This document shows, piece after piece, positions 1 through 8,648 of a stretch of 64,000 nucleotides of DNA. A program made the position numbers and the translations under genes. Each line of letters begins with the position of its first letter. Within the stretch, counting starts at the first letter, position 1. Location: NCBI RefSeq assembly GCF_001261715.1, contig NZ_CVRU01000158.1:1-64000 (forward strand). Reading direction: 5' to 3'. The notes beneath the pieces are model-generated. The model saw only the letters and a list, made by a program, of their open reading frames with translations, did no database searches and was not told where the DNA came from. Source of the stretch: Dysgonomonas sp. HGC4 (lineage in GTDB: Bacteria; Bacteroidota; Bacteroidia; Bacteroidales; Dysgonomonadaceae).

Positions 1-20
1 CTGTTTCGATATCGAAACAG
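1..20. terminator. 20-bp perfect palindrome at window edge, possible terminator
   Basis: The window opens with the perfect palindrome CTGTTTCGATATCGAAACAG followed by CTCCTCTTTTTT. On the plus strand this is a hairpin followed by a T-run, so it could terminate a gene to the left. It also lies just past the stop of the minus-strand gene that ends at 49, so it may serve both directions. The left flank is cut off, so the full stem length is unknown. Confidence 0.45.
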
Positions 21-48
21 CTCCTCTTTTTTATAGTATAATTTCTGA

Positions 49-834
49 TCAGAAATCAAACCCGATCTTTATAGTAATAGCTCCGATATTAGGGTGAGAC
101 GAATCAATTTTTCGCCCATATTCATTAAGTACAGGAACTTCCAGTTGTTGTAATGTGTACCCCATACTAAAATTTATTGCTGTTCCTGTAGTAATAGCAC
201 ATCTAGCACCTATAGAAGGAGAGAGATAAAGTCCTTCTACGTCTTCACCAAGTGTATAACCACCTTTTAGGTCAATAAAGGGAGAAATTTTTCCAGTATT
301 AAAATCGATCCGAGGGTTAATGAATATAGGAAAAGACACAGTAGACTCAGAATCGTTGCCATGGTAAAAGCTCACTCCACCACCAACACCTAAAAACAGA
401 TATGGATTAAATTGGTAACCATGCGAAGTTGTAAATTCTAATCTATTCAATTCAGCAACATCCACACTTACAGAATAACCCAAATCGAACATACCACGAT
501 AACCTTCATGTAAGCTATATTCATTTGATGAATACATTGGCTCGGAAAATTCTTCCGCATGCCTGCCATAATGCCCAGATGATGTTCTACGATCATTATA
601 TCTTCTGGGAGGTGCAGCCGCCGCATTCTTTTCGATGCTCAATACCTCGTCCATATCATAAACATACACCTTACCATCTTTTGATCTTATTTCTAGAGAC
701 TTGTCAGGAATTATTTGTATAATTTCTCCTCGAATCAAATTACCATTTTTAAGATATACTATTTCAGGTAAATCTTGGGCACTCAGCGAAACGCCGACAA
801 ATATAAGAAGAGTTAATAAAATTAGTTTTTTCAT
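49..834 (-). CDS. exported outer-membrane beta-barrel-like protein
   Basis: A 261-residue protein of unknown function. It begins with a clear signal peptide (MKKLILLTLLIFVGVSLSAQ, cleavage after about residue 19-20). Residues about 25-70 form a short domain with the pattern VYLKNGNLIRGEIIQ, resembling small exported domains that precede Bacteroidetes barrels. A low-complexity Ala/Pro/Arg/Tyr linker follows. From about residue 110 the sequence alternates polar and hydrophobic residues with many glycines (GYSVSVDVAELNRLEF, GVGGGVSFYHGND, FSMGYTLQQLEV) and ends in GFDF, as expected for an outer-membrane beta-barrel closed by a C-terminal aromatic. It is monocistronic with its own candidate promoter. 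The fold is inferred from pattern only; no specific function is claimed. Confidence 0.75.
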   Translation of the reverse strand: MKKLILLTLLIFVGVSLSAQDLPEIVYLKNGNLIRGEIIQIIPDKSLEIRSKDGKVYVYDMDEVLSIEKNAAAAPPRRYNDRRTSSGHYGRHAEEFSEPMYSSNEYSLHEGYRGMFDLGYSVSVDVAELNRLEFTTSHGYQFNPYLFLGVGGGVSFYHGNDSESTVSFPIFINPRIDFNTGKISPFIDLKGGYTLGEDVEGLYLSPSIGARCAITTGTAINFSMGYTLQQLEVPVLNEYGRKIDSSHPNIGAITIKIGFDF

Positions 835-922
835 CTTATTCAGATATTAGTTGTTAATAGAGTTTGTTCACTTTATATTATAATTTATTTTCAATCTGAT
901 CATTAGAGCCACTTAGAATATG

Positions 923-954
923 TAAATTTATGTTATTTTATGATAAAAACCAAA
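923..954 (-). promoter_or_regulatory. Bacteroidetes-type promoter of the beta-barrel gene
   Basis: On the minus strand TTTG (954-951) is followed after 20 bases by TAAATTTA (930-923), close to the consensus -33 TTTG and -7 TAnnTTTG. It would give a leader of about 80 bases to the start at 834. Confidence 0.4.
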
Positions 955-1047
955 ACTTCTGTCAAATATATAGAGTATTATAATCTTAATTTAGAATGCA
1001 TCCCCTCCTACCTTAACGATCATTATTAACAAACTGTCTTGAATAAG

Positions 1048-1076
1048 AAAGGGTTGCCTAAAACGACAACCCTTTT
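1048..1076 (-). terminator. hairpin terminator after prfB
   Basis: AAAGGGTTG (1048-1056) pairs perfectly with CAACCCTTT (1067-1075) across a 10-base loop. It lies 30 bases past the prfB stop. T-rich runs flank it on both strands, so it may also work in the plus direction. Confidence 0.7.
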
Positions 1077-1105
1077 TCATACTATTTTAATAAGTATCTT
1101 TTATT

Positions 1106-2219
1106 TTATACATCTGCTCCAAATTCCATAAGGAAAGCTTTGATGAAACCATCAATATCGCCATCCATTACCGCATTGACATTCGAAGTCTGATAATTTG
1201 TTCTATGATCTTTCACACGGCGGTCGTCAAAAACATAACTGCGGATCTGCGATCCCCATTCTATTTTTTTCTTTCCGGCTTCAACCTGCGATTGCATACG
1301 GCTTCGTCTTTCAAGCTCCATATCATAAAGTTGCGATTTCAATAAACGTATCGCATTATCTTTATTACCGAACTGAGAACGACTCTCTGTATTTTCGATT
1401 ACAATCTCTTTGTCCTCACCCGTTTCTTCGTCTTTATATTTGTAGTGAAGACGAACTCCCGTCTCTACCTTATTTACATTCTGACCTCCTGCTCCACTAG
1501 AACGGAAAGTATCCCATGTAATACTACCCATATTGACTTCAATCTCAATTGTATCGTCAACCAAAGGCACCACAAAAACAGAAGCAAAAGAAGTCATACG
1601 TTTACCTTGTGCATTGTATGGAGACACACGCACTAAACGGTGTACACCATTTTCCGACTTAAGGTATCCATAGGCAAAATCTCCTTCAACCTGAATAGTG
1701 GCTGTTTTGATTCCCGCCTCATCACCTTCTTGAAAGTTGGTAATGGTTACCTTGTAGCCTTTAGACTCGCACCAACGTTGATACATACGGAAAAGCATCG
1801 AAGCCCAATCTTGACCTTCGGTACCACCTGCACCACTGTTTACTTTGAGTACTGCACCCAGCTTATCTTCTTCACGGCGAAGCATGTTCTTAAGCTCCAT
1901 ATCCTCCAATACTTCTATTGTTTGGGCATAGGTCTCGTCCACTTCTTCTTCTGAAGTAATTCCTTCTTTGTTAAAATCAAAAGCCAGTTGTAGTTCTTCT
2001 ACCGCTGCTTTTACTTTATTATAACCCGAAAGCCATCCTTTTAGTCCTCTGATTATTTTCATCTGCTCTTCGGCAGCTTTATTATCAGACCAAAAGTCAG
2101 GGTCTTGCGTTCTTATTTCTTCTTCTTCTAATTGGATTATTTTTGCATCGACGTCAAAGGTACCCCCTCAACGCTTGCTCGCGCTCCAACACTTCTTTGA
2201 GTTGGTCTACAGTAATCAT
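1106..2219 (-). CDS. prfB: peptide chain release factor 2, expressed by programmed +1 frameshift
   Basis: Release factor 2 terminates translation at UGA and UAA by triggering peptidyl-tRNA hydrolysis in the ribosome. The gene is in two frames. ATG at 2219 opens 21 codons ending RGYL-TGA (TGA at 2156-2154). Skipping one base at CTT-T-GAC continues in frame to the stop at 1106, giving 370 residues, the usual family length. The catalytic GGQ lies at residues 244-246 in SSGAGGQNVNKVE. The stop-codon-reading tripeptide is SPY (199-201) where E. coli RF2 has SPF. An ORF call that ignores the shift would start wrongly at the internal Met at 2062. prfB has its own -7 box within the end of the upstream gene and a terminator after it. 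Expression is autoregulated: low RF2 lets the ribosome pause at UGA and shift frame. Confidence 0.97.
2154..2168 (-). promoter_or_regulatory. prfB +1 programmed frameshift site
   Basis: Minus-strand reading is AGG GGG TAC CTT TGA C. The internal Shine-Dalgarno-like AGGGGG sits three bases before the slippery CTT, followed by the UGA stop with C after it. This matches the E. coli element (AGG GGG TAT CTT TGA C) except for one silent base. Confidence 0.95.
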
Positions 2220-2261
2220 ATGCTATGATTGTTTAGTTATTATTCTTAATTTTTCAGTTGA

Positions 2262-2269
2262 CAAAGTTA
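2262..2269 (-). promoter_or_regulatory. -7 box of prfB
   Basis: Minus-strand TAACTTTG is a perfect TAnnTTTG box about 40 bases before the prfB ATG. It overlaps the last codons of the upstream acyltransferase gene. No clear -33 element is seen. Confidence 0.5.
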
Positions 2270-3235
2270 ATTAAAATATCGTTTCATCACTGCATCTATC
2301 ATTTTTTGCCAAACTACCACAAATATGAGAGTTAAAACCAAAGCTATAACATCTACAAACTTATTTGCATAGAACAATGTTATCTCTATTATCTTCACAT
2401 GCGTAATATAAAGCAATAAAGAATGTGTCCCGAAAAATGTTAAGATTGAATATTTATAATTTTTAAATTTTGAAAGAAAATAAGATACAAACAGACAAAA
2501 TGGGAATGTTATTAACCAAAATGGCAGCATAGTCTGGCTAAACCGTGTCCTAAATTCAGGGTGATATTCAAAGAAATAGAAAAGCAGCCCAATCCCTATG
2601 ATAAAAGATAAAGCCCAAATACCTACCCACAAAGAATGTATTCGCATTTCTTTATTCTCCTTTATTAAGTATCCAACCCAAATCCCCCCCATAAATACAG
2701 GAAAACGGAGAAACGCAATAAGCAAATGATTTAGTTTAGTATCTACAAAAATGAAATAAGAAATCAGAGTGAAAGCTAATACTAATATTGTTGGGACTAT
2801 CTTATTCTTCTTGAAGTAATGAAGAAACAAAGGAGTTAGTAAATACAATAATAACAATGATGGAATATACCAATCAAATGTCCCAGGTAAATTAAACCAA
2901 AAGCTTAATAACAATATGTTAGTTACAACTACCTCTCCACTGATATAGTTTATACTATACATATATAAAGAGTAGGCCAGAACCAACGGTAAATAGTATG
3001 GAAAAATACGTTTTACACGTCTGAGATAAAAATCCTTAACATCTCCTTTATAAGCATAATAAACCCCTAATCCCGATAAAAAATAGAAAAAATCAACGCC
3101 TCCATATCCAATATCCTGTAAGAATGTAAGGAAATGTACGGACTCAATTCTAGAATGTGCATGAAAAAACATCACCCACAAAATAGAAACGCCCATCAAT
3201 TGAGTTCTATACTTACTTATAAGATTTAATTCCAT
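2267..3235 (-). CDS. integral membrane acyltransferase, acyltransferase-3 family
   Basis: A 322-residue polytopic membrane protein of the acyltransferase-3 (OafA/WecH-like) family, which moves acetyl or other acyl groups onto sugars of surface glycans. The first membrane segment carries the family histidine in SILWVMFFHAHSRIE (His25/His27). Next comes the typical GGVDFFYFLSGLGVYYAYKG segment and the cytoplasmic basic patch FYLRRVKRIFPYYLP. About ten hydrophobic segments follow. The length is normal for the core domain without extra soluble parts. It lies between the alkaline phosphatase and prfB genes on the same strand with no glycan genes beside it, so the acceptor is unknown. Base composition looks more AT-rich than its neighbours, a weak hint of transfer. 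Confidence 0.85.
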   Translation of the reverse strand: MELNLISKYRTQLMGVSILWVMFFHAHSRIESVHFLTFLQDIGYGGVDFFYFLSGLGVYYAYKGDVKDFYLRRVKRIFPYYLPLVLAYSLYMYSINYISGEVVVTNILLLSFWFNLPGTFDWYIPSLLLLYLLTPLFLHYFKKNKIVPTILVLAFTLISYFIFVDTKLNHLLIAFLRFPVFMGGIWVGYLIKENKEMRIHSLWVGIWALSFIIGIGLLFYFFEYHPEFRTRFSQTMLPFWLITFPFCLFVSYFLSKFKNYKYSILTFFGTHSLLLYITHVKIIEITLFYANKFVDVIALVLTLIFVVVWQKMIDAVMKRYFN

Positions 3236-3264
3236 TTAGCCTGTTACCAATTAATCCAAAAATC

Positions 3265-4911
3265 TTAGTTCAATTGCTCTATCAAGTTCGAAGGAAGATA
3301 GAATGTATCATTTTTATCGATATAAACTGTTACTGATCCTAAATCTATTTCTTTGCCATTAACATAAGCAATCGACTTAAATGCAGGAACAACTAATGTC
3401 TTCTTACCTTTTCTTACGGTTAGTTGAGGAAAAGCGGTCGATTTATCAATTGTACATTTTAATCCCTTAAATACCTCCTGATGTTTCGCAAAAACCTCTT
3501 TGGTCATTTCAGGTAAACTTTCTTCAAGCCCTAAAACGTCAGACAGATAATTGTTAATCTGTATATTGGTATTCATACCCAATGGCACATCTCCTTGAGG
3601 ATGGTAAGCTGCCAAGAAAACCTCTTCACCTGTATGTCCTCCTGTTGTAAAACCAAAATAAGTACGGCTATTCATTATATCAACAATGGCATGTCCCATA
3701 TTTTGACTCTCGGCTTTCTTCATATAATCCGCCTCTTTATAGTTCTTCGAACTTAACAAACTAGCCAATTCGTCCTCAGTAAGATCTATATCTGTGTATT
3801 TCTTAAATACAGCTTTAAAATCTTCGGGTTTCTCTTGTAATAAGATGCGCTCTAATCCTTCGCCTGTTCTTTTGTATTTCGAAACATTGGCAAACAGATC
3901 GTGAATAGTTGCTTTATCATAACTCTTTAAATCTCTGCGTCCGATGGTAAATCCGCTGTTACCATGATCGGGAAGTATTACAACTGCTGTTTCACCATCT
4001 TTTTTTGCAAATTCAATAGCTGCACCTACTGCCTTATCAAAAGCCAAGTATTCAGTTATACAACCTACTGCATCGTTTCCATGCGCAACCCAATCGACTT
4101 TACTACCTTCTACCATAAGGAAGAATCCGTTATCATTTTCAGATAAATGATCTATTGCTTTTCGGGTCATCTCTTCTAGAGACGGAATCTTCGAATCATC
4201 GCGATCTAAATCGTAAGGCAATTCTTTTTCCTGAAATAAAGCCCACACTTTATTATCGCCATCGAATGAACGAAAAGCGTTTATATCATCTTGTATCAAA
4301 GTTGTATTATTCTTTTTGAAGTGATTCTTCATATCATCCGTCACGATAGAATTACCACCGCCAAACATTACATCCAAATTATTATATGCTATCTGAGGAG
4401 CAATATATTCGTATTTGCCACGTGCATAATAGTGAGACGAGCAATCGGCAGGTGTAGCATGAGGAAATTCAACAGTAACAACCATCCCAACAGCTTTCTT
4501 CTTTTGAATCTTGGCTGCTTCGAGAATAGTTACTAACGGCTGATAGGCCATCGAAGGATCTACCTTTACTAAATCGTTTTCGGGGTCGGCAACAGGATAG
4601 ATAGCTACATTACCTGTACGCTGAGGCATACCTGTCATATATGCAGAGGTAGTTGGAGCCGAATCGCCAATAGGAGCATTAGACGAGAAAGTTTTCACCG
4701 TACCACACACATAGGGGTCGATATTCAAATTCTCGCCACCCAACTTATTATATATTTGATACCATCTTGCAGCAGATACTACTCCTATAGAGGTACCATC
4801 GGGAATCATTACTATCACGTTTTTAACTGGTTTAACCGGTCTGTGGTATTGTTGAGACCAAACCAAGCCGCAAGAAAGAATCAGAATTAAGGAACAAATA
4901 GTTTTTTTCAT
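3265..4911 (-). CDS. alkaline phosphatase, PhoA-type, exported
   Basis: Metal-dependent phosphomonoesterase acting outside the cytoplasm. The start at 4911 is chosen because it begins a signal peptide (MKKTICSLILILSCGLVWSQ); an in-frame ATG six codons upstream (4929) would put extra charged and aromatic residues before it. Residues aligning with E. coli PhoA: Asp38 in IPDGTS (metal), the nucleophile in GDSAPTTSAYMTG (Asp83-Ser84-Ala85), Glu, Asp and His in EGSKVDWVAHGND, Asp-His in LPDHGNSG, and the final metal His in GGHTGEEVF. The mature enzyme of about 530 residues is normal for the family. It is monocistronic. A -7 box lies at 4973-4966, with an inverted repeat just downstream of the expected transcription start. 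No Pho-box-like array like that of pstS was seen upstream, so phosphate control is not shown by the sequence. Confidence 0.93.
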   Translation of the reverse strand: MKKTICSLILILSCGLVWSQQYHRPVKPVKNVIVMIPDGTSIGVVSAARWYQIYNKLGGENLNIDPYVCGTVKTFSSNAPIGDSAPTTSAYMTGMPQRTGNVAIYPVADPENDLVKVDPSMAYQPLVTILEAAKIQKKKAVGMVVTVEFPHATPADCSSHYYARGKYEYIAPQIAYNNLDVMFGGGNSIVTDDMKNHFKKNNTTLIQDDINAFRSFDGDNKVWALFQEKELPYDLDRDDSKIPSLEEMTRKAIDHLSENDNGFFLMVEGSKVDWVAHGNDAVGCITEYLAFDKAVGAAIEFAKKDGETAVVILPDHGNSGFTIGRRDLKSYDKATIHDLFANVSKYKRTGEGLERILLQEKPEDFKAVFKKYTDIDLTEDELASLLSSKNYKEADYMKKAESQNMGHAIVDIMNSRTYFGFTTGGHTGEEVFLAAYHPQGDVPLGMNTNIQINNYLSDVLGLEESLPEMTKEVFAKHQEVFKGLKCTIDKSTAFPQLTVRKGKKTLVVPAFKSIAYVNGKEIDLGSVTVYIDKNDTFYLPSNLIEQLN

Positions 4912-4939
4912 AAAATAATATTTAACCAAACATCAATCT

Positions 4940-4956
4940 TAAGGTTCTAAACCTTA
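4940..4956. repeat. intergenic palindrome TAAGGTT-CTA-AACCTTA
   Basis: Perfect 7-bp arms with a 3-base spacer. It lies at or just after the expected transcription start of the alkaline phosphatase gene. It belongs to the dispersed palindrome family described in the findings and could be an operator or a leader hairpin. Confidence 0.7.
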
Positions 4957-4965
4957 GCGTATCTA

Positions 4966-4973
4966 CAAAAGTA
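4966..4973 (-). promoter_or_regulatory. -7 box of the alkaline phosphatase gene
   Basis: Minus-strand TACTTTTG fits TAnnTTTG exactly, about 55 bases before the chosen start codon. No convincing -33 element. Confidence 0.5.
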
Positions 4974-5484
4974 GAAAATTTAGACCAACATTCCCCTTTT
5001 AAACCTCTGCCCTTTTTATTTATTCATCAAAATATAACAATAATGGATAGCCACAACTATAAGATATAGTAATAAATAGATAAAATTAGACAGTCCTACA
5101 AGATACCCTAAGCTATTATTTATCTATCAAACGGACATATTTTTTGAAGCACGGATACTTTCGGAGTGCAAAGCGTGAATCGCCTTGATATAGGAGACAT
5201 GATTAGAGGCAACCGAGCAAAATTGAGTATATCGTTGGTCCACAAACAATTATTCAGATGGAAAAACAGCACAACCCAGCGAATAACCCAACAAACAATC
5301 CTCTTATCACATTGATAATAAACAACTTGAACACAAACAAAACCCAACGATGGATTCACAAAATAACTGAGTAACAACCCAGCGATAACCCAAACTTTAA
5401 GAAAGAAAAGAAAGAGGAAGAAAGAAATACTATTTCCCCCTATAATCCCCCAATGGGTAAAATCGCTCACCGAAAATATTTCTG
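4974..5484. other. gene-poor stretch with near-identical short direct repeats
   Basis: No convincing gene. Two copies of ACAACCCAGCGA(A)TAACCCAA occur at 5271-5291 and 5374-5393, differing by one base. A related AAACCCAACGAT lies between them at about 5340. A 142-codon open frame on the minus strand crosses the region and runs into the antisense of surE. Its translation is rich in Trp, Cys and Phe and looks non-coding or decayed. The stretch may be the remnant of a mobile or repeated element. Confidence 0.4.
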
Positions 5485-5492
5485 TATCTTTG
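5485..5492 (+). promoter_or_regulatory. -7 box of surE
   Basis: TATCTTTG matches TAnnTTTG exactly, 28 bases before the surE ATG, giving a short leader of about 20 bases. Confidence 0.6.
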
Positions 5493-5519
5493 TAATTCAA
5501 TGTAAAATATAAATTTGTT

Positions 5520-6302
5520 ATGTCTGCAAAGAAACCATTAATACTCATTACAAACGATGATGGCTACCAAGCCAAAGGTATAAAATCGCTAACCGAATCA
5601 TTGGTCGGACTAGGAGAAATAGTAGTTGTTGCACCAGATGGCCCACGATCAGGAATGTCTAGCGCCATCACATCAATACATCCGATACGCTATTATTTAT
5701 TAGAAAAACACATAGAGAAAGATATAACCATTTACGGATGTACAGGTACGCCTGTGGATTGTGTAAAATTGGGAATTAGCGAAATATTAGATAGAAAACC
5801 CGATCTTGTGGTTTCGGGAATCAATCATGGCTCCAATGCCTCTATCTGTGTTATCTATTCGGGAACGATGGGTGCTGCAATAGAAGGATGCTTATACAAA
5901 GTACCATCTATCGGTTTCTCGTTACTAGATCATCATTTTGATGCTGATTTTTCTCATACGTACAAAATAACACGCTCGCTAAGTGAAAGCGTACTTAAAA
6001 CCGGCCTACCTAAAGGAGTTTGTCTGAATGTAAACATACCTCATTCAACAAAAGAACTAAAAGGTCTGAAAGTTTGCAAACAAGCTCCGGGACAATTTGT
6101 AAAAGAATTCAAAAAATCGGCAGACGGTGCTGATAACGAAATATACTGGTTGACTGGATATTTTGAGAATGACACTCCTGATGATACTTCTACAGACGAA
6201 TGGGCTTTAGCTAATGGTTACGCTTCGGTTGTTCCAACCAAAGTAGACTTTACTGACCATGAGCTAGTGGATCAAATGAAAAACTTGGAAAACCTTATTT
6301 AA
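5520..6302 (+). CDS. surE: 5'/3'-nucleotidase SurE
   Basis: Removes phosphate from nucleoside 5'- and 3'-monophosphates; the family is metal dependent and linked to stationary-phase survival. The N-terminal motif PLILITNDDGYQAKGI (metal-binding Asp13/Asp14) and VVVAPDGPRSGMSSAIT are diagnostic. Further signatures are GTPVDCVKLG, LVVSGINHGSNAS and VIYSGTMGAA. The 260 residues match the family. The start is set by the -7 box just upstream. It is followed 41 bases later by lpxB on the same strand, so the two are probably cotranscribed. The spacer contains CTATTTACTTATAAAG, which resembles the tail of the intergenic palindrome family. Confidence 0.96.
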   Translation: MSAKKPLILITNDDGYQAKGIKSLTESLVGLGEIVVVAPDGPRSGMSSAITSIHPIRYYLLEKHIEKDITIYGCTGTPVDCVKLGISEILDRKPDLVVSGINHGSNASICVIYSGTMGAAIEGCLYKVPSIGFSLLDHHFDADFSHTYKITRSLSESVLKTGLPKGVCLNVNIPHSTKELKGLKVCKQAPGQFVKEFKKSADGADNEIYWLTGYFENDTPDDTSTDEWALANGYASVVPTKVDFTDHELVDQMKNLENLI

Positions 6303-6343
6303 GGGCACAATATCGATCTATTTACTTATAAAGTATCTGACAT

Positions 6344-7492
6344 ATGAAATATTTTCTTGTTGCGGGAGAAGCTTCGGGCGATTTGCATGCTTCTAACCTT
6401 ATGGCTGCACTTAAAGCTTCAGATCCTAAAGCAGATTTCTGCTTTTTAGGAGGAGATCTTATGCAGGCTCAAGGAGGCAAGCTTATCAAGCATTACCGAG
6501 AAATGGCTTTTATGGGCTTCATTCCCGTCTTGCTAAATCTGAGGACAATTCTCCGCAATATGAAAATGTGCCAACAAGCAATTGTTGATTACCAACCCAA
6601 TGTAGTTATTCTAATAGATTATCCGGGATTCAATCTAAAGATTGCCAAGTTTGTAAAGACACAAACTAATATTCCCGCATATTATTACATCTCGCCCAAA
6701 GTATGGGCATGGAAAGAATACAGAGTAAAATCGTTCAAGAAATATGTCGATGAAATGCTATGCATACTTCCTTTTGAAGTTGATTTCTTTAAGAAACACA
6801 ACTATCGGGTAGATTATGTAGGCAACCCTACAGTTGATGCAATAGCAAGCTTCAAAGAAAAAAACAAAGAAGATTCTCGCGAAAAATTCATACAAGAAAA
6901 TAACTTAGAAGAAAAACCTTTCATCTCTCTATTGGCGGGAAGCCGTAAGCAAGAAATAAAAGACAACCTCCCTACCATGTTGGAGGTAGTAAAGAAGTTC
7001 CCTAACTATCAAGCGGTGATTGCCGGTGCACCGGGTATGGACCCCCATTACTACAAAACATATATAGGCGATAGTAATTGCAAAATAATTTTCGACCAGA
7101 CTTACCGCTTGCTTTCTTATTCAGATGCAGCACTTGTAACCTCAGGAACTGCAACTCTCGAGACATCCCTATTCAGAGTACCACAAGTAGTATGTTACAG
7201 AATGCCTGTACCCCACATTGCACATTGGGCATTCAAGCATATTTTGCATACTCCTTACATTTCGCTTGTGAATCTGATTGCAAACCAAGAAGTGGTTAAA
7301 GAATTGTTTGCTAAATACTTCTCGCGTCAAAACATCGAAGAAGAAGTAGATAGACTTCTAAACGATAAAGCTTATAGAAATAATATGCTGGAGGGATACG
7401 ATCGCATTATCGGTATATTAGGCAAACCGGGAGCATCACAAAAAGCATCACAAATTATTATACAGAAGCTAAGCCCTAACAAAGAACTATAA
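6344..7492 (+). CDS. lpxB: lipid-A-disaccharide synthase
   Basis: GT19 glycosyltransferase that joins UDP-2,3-diacylglucosamine and lipid X (2,3-diacylglucosamine 1-phosphate) to make the lipid A disaccharide at the inner face of the cytoplasmic membrane. Family motifs: MKYFLVAGEASGDLHASNLM at the start, FMGFIPVL, VVILIDYPGFNLKIAK, YYISPKVWAWKEYRVK, FLLAGSRKQEIKDNLP-type loop (LAGSRKQEI), and the nucleotide-binding VTSGTATLETSLFRVPQVVCYR. Its 382 residues are typical. It lies downstream of surE and ends 21 bases before the convergent Stealth-type gene. Confidence 0.96.
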   Translation: MKYFLVAGEASGDLHASNLMAALKASDPKADFCFLGGDLMQAQGGKLIKHYREMAFMGFIPVLLNLRTILRNMKMCQQAIVDYQPNVVILIDYPGFNLKIAKFVKTQTNIPAYYYISPKVWAWKEYRVKSFKKYVDEMLCILPFEVDFFKKHNYRVDYVGNPTVDAIASFKEKNKEDSREKFIQENNLEEKPFISLLAGSRKQEIKDNLPTMLEVVKKFPNYQAVIAGAPGMDPHYYKTYIGDSNCKIIFDQTYRLLSYSDAALVTSGTATLETSLFRVPQVVCYRMPVPHIAHWAFKHILHTPYISLVNLIANQEVVKELFAKYFSRQNIEEEVDRLLNDKAYRNNMLEGYDRIIGILGKPGASQKASQIIIQKLSPNKEL

Positions 7493-7513
7493 GGAACGAA
7501 TCAATCTACAATA

Positions 7514-8515
7514 TTAATACTTCTCAAAAGCTGATTTTGAAGGAAATACTTCTTTAAAACTTCTCTTTAAAGTATTCTTTGCACGCTTGAAATCTAAGAT
7601 TTCCACACTGTCATTGAGGCACATTATATCATACTCCTGACGTGATATCTGATCGCAGATATGAAGCAATGAACTATCTGTAATATCTACATACGTTGTG
7701 TCTTTTACAGTATTGTAAGGGTAAAAATTCCCCGCAGCCAATTGCCAATAACGTATCAACCATTGATTTACATCAGTGTTTGATCTAAATCTAGATCGAC
7801 ATGTCAAATGCAATACTGATGTTGCCTGAGACCACACCTCGTGGTAAGTAGATTTTAGGAACGCATTGGGAAGATGAGGATCTACAAATCCCGAGAAGTC
7901 GCGCCAAGTAAACAGAAAGGCATTACTCAATAGACTAAACCCATAATTTAAAGAAAACCATTTCCTCCAGAATTTTCTTATTTGTTGATGCTTATTGAAG
8001 AAAGAATCAATTATATCCAAATCATTTATAGCCATATGAATAATACTTCCATCCGAAGGCTTCGAAGTCATAACACCATAATCGCAAGGCAGTCCCTTTT
8101 TGAAAAACCGTGAAGGCTTTACAGGATTCAGAACATATAAGTCGTCATTGAAATATATAAAATGCTCGGATAACGATTCTATACGATGCAAATTGAGTTC
8201 TATCGTATTTGCACTGAATGTAGGTAGATATTCTTGAGGAATAAACTCTTCGTGCTTCACCCAGTTTAATTGAGGATGCTCGAGATTGAGCCAATCGGGA
8301 ATATGCCCCGATGTCACAAAATGAATCTTATTAATCCAGGGCATAAACTTCTCTATCCCCCTAAACCAATAACGAAGCAAATCCCAATCTCTAAAACGAA
8401 TAGAGCTGGTATCACCTATCGACGACCGTCCTGCATGTTGTCTGAAACTTTGCTGCCATTCCTTGTCTTGCCCATTCACCCAAGGCAACACAATATCGAT
8501 ACTGGATGTATTCAT
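7514..8515 (-). CDS. Stealth-type sugar-phosphate transferase
   Basis: A 333-residue protein with the conserved regions of Stealth proteins, the hexose-1-phosphate transferases involved in capsule or surface polysaccharide synthesis. CR1-like motif: IDIVLPWVNGQDKEWQQ near the start. CR2: RFRDWDLLRYWFRGIEKFMPWINKIHFVTSG, then HEEFIPQEYLPTFSANTIELNLHRI and FIYFNDDLYVLNP. A CR3/CR4-like part follows with HEVW. The start is placed at 8515 because the CR1 motif begins there; the open frame extends 19 codons upstream without similarity. It is divergent from a glycosyltransferase gene. No signal peptide or transmembrane segment. The sugar transferred cannot be told from sequence. Confidence 0.85.
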   Translation of the reverse strand: MNTSSIDIVLPWVNGQDKEWQQSFRQHAGRSSIGDTSSIRFRDWDLLRYWFRGIEKFMPWINKIHFVTSGHIPDWLNLEHPQLNWVKHEEFIPQEYLPTFSANTIELNLHRIESLSEHFIYFNDDLYVLNPVKPSRFFKKGLPCDYGVMTSKPSDGSIIHMAINDLDIIDSFFNKHQQIRKFWRKWFSLNYGFSLLSNAFLFTWRDFSGFVDPHLPNAFLKSTYHEVWSQATSVLHLTCRSRFRSNTDVNQWLIRYWQLAAGNFYPYNTVKDTTYVDITDSSLLHICDQISRQEYDIMCLNDSVEILDFKRAKNTLKRSFKEVFPSKSAFEKY

Positions 8516-8617
8516 TTTTAATCTTCGTAACTTTTCTGTAACATCTAACCTAATAAGAAAAAGCCCCAACACTCTATTCTCCTATACTTATAAACAGTAT
8601 AATTTTACAAAAGTTTA

Positions 8618-8625
8618 TACCTTTG
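8618..8625 (+). promoter_or_regulatory. -7 box of the glycosyltransferase gene
   Basis: TACCTTTG, an exact TAnnTTTG, lies 24 bases before the ATG at 8649 in the divergent intergenic region. Confidence 0.55.
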
Positions 8626-8648
8626 TTTGTACATCAATATTTTTTTGA

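Noticed and set aside
2267-3235. Idea that the acyltransferase, prfB and barrel genes form one operon
   Set aside because: prfB has its own exact -7 box and is followed by a hairpin terminator, so separate transcripts are more likely.
5120-5548. 142-codon minus-strand open frame before surE
   Set aside because: It overlaps the surE start antisense, has an unusual Trp/Cys/Phe-rich composition and no recognisable family. Reported only as an unexplained region.
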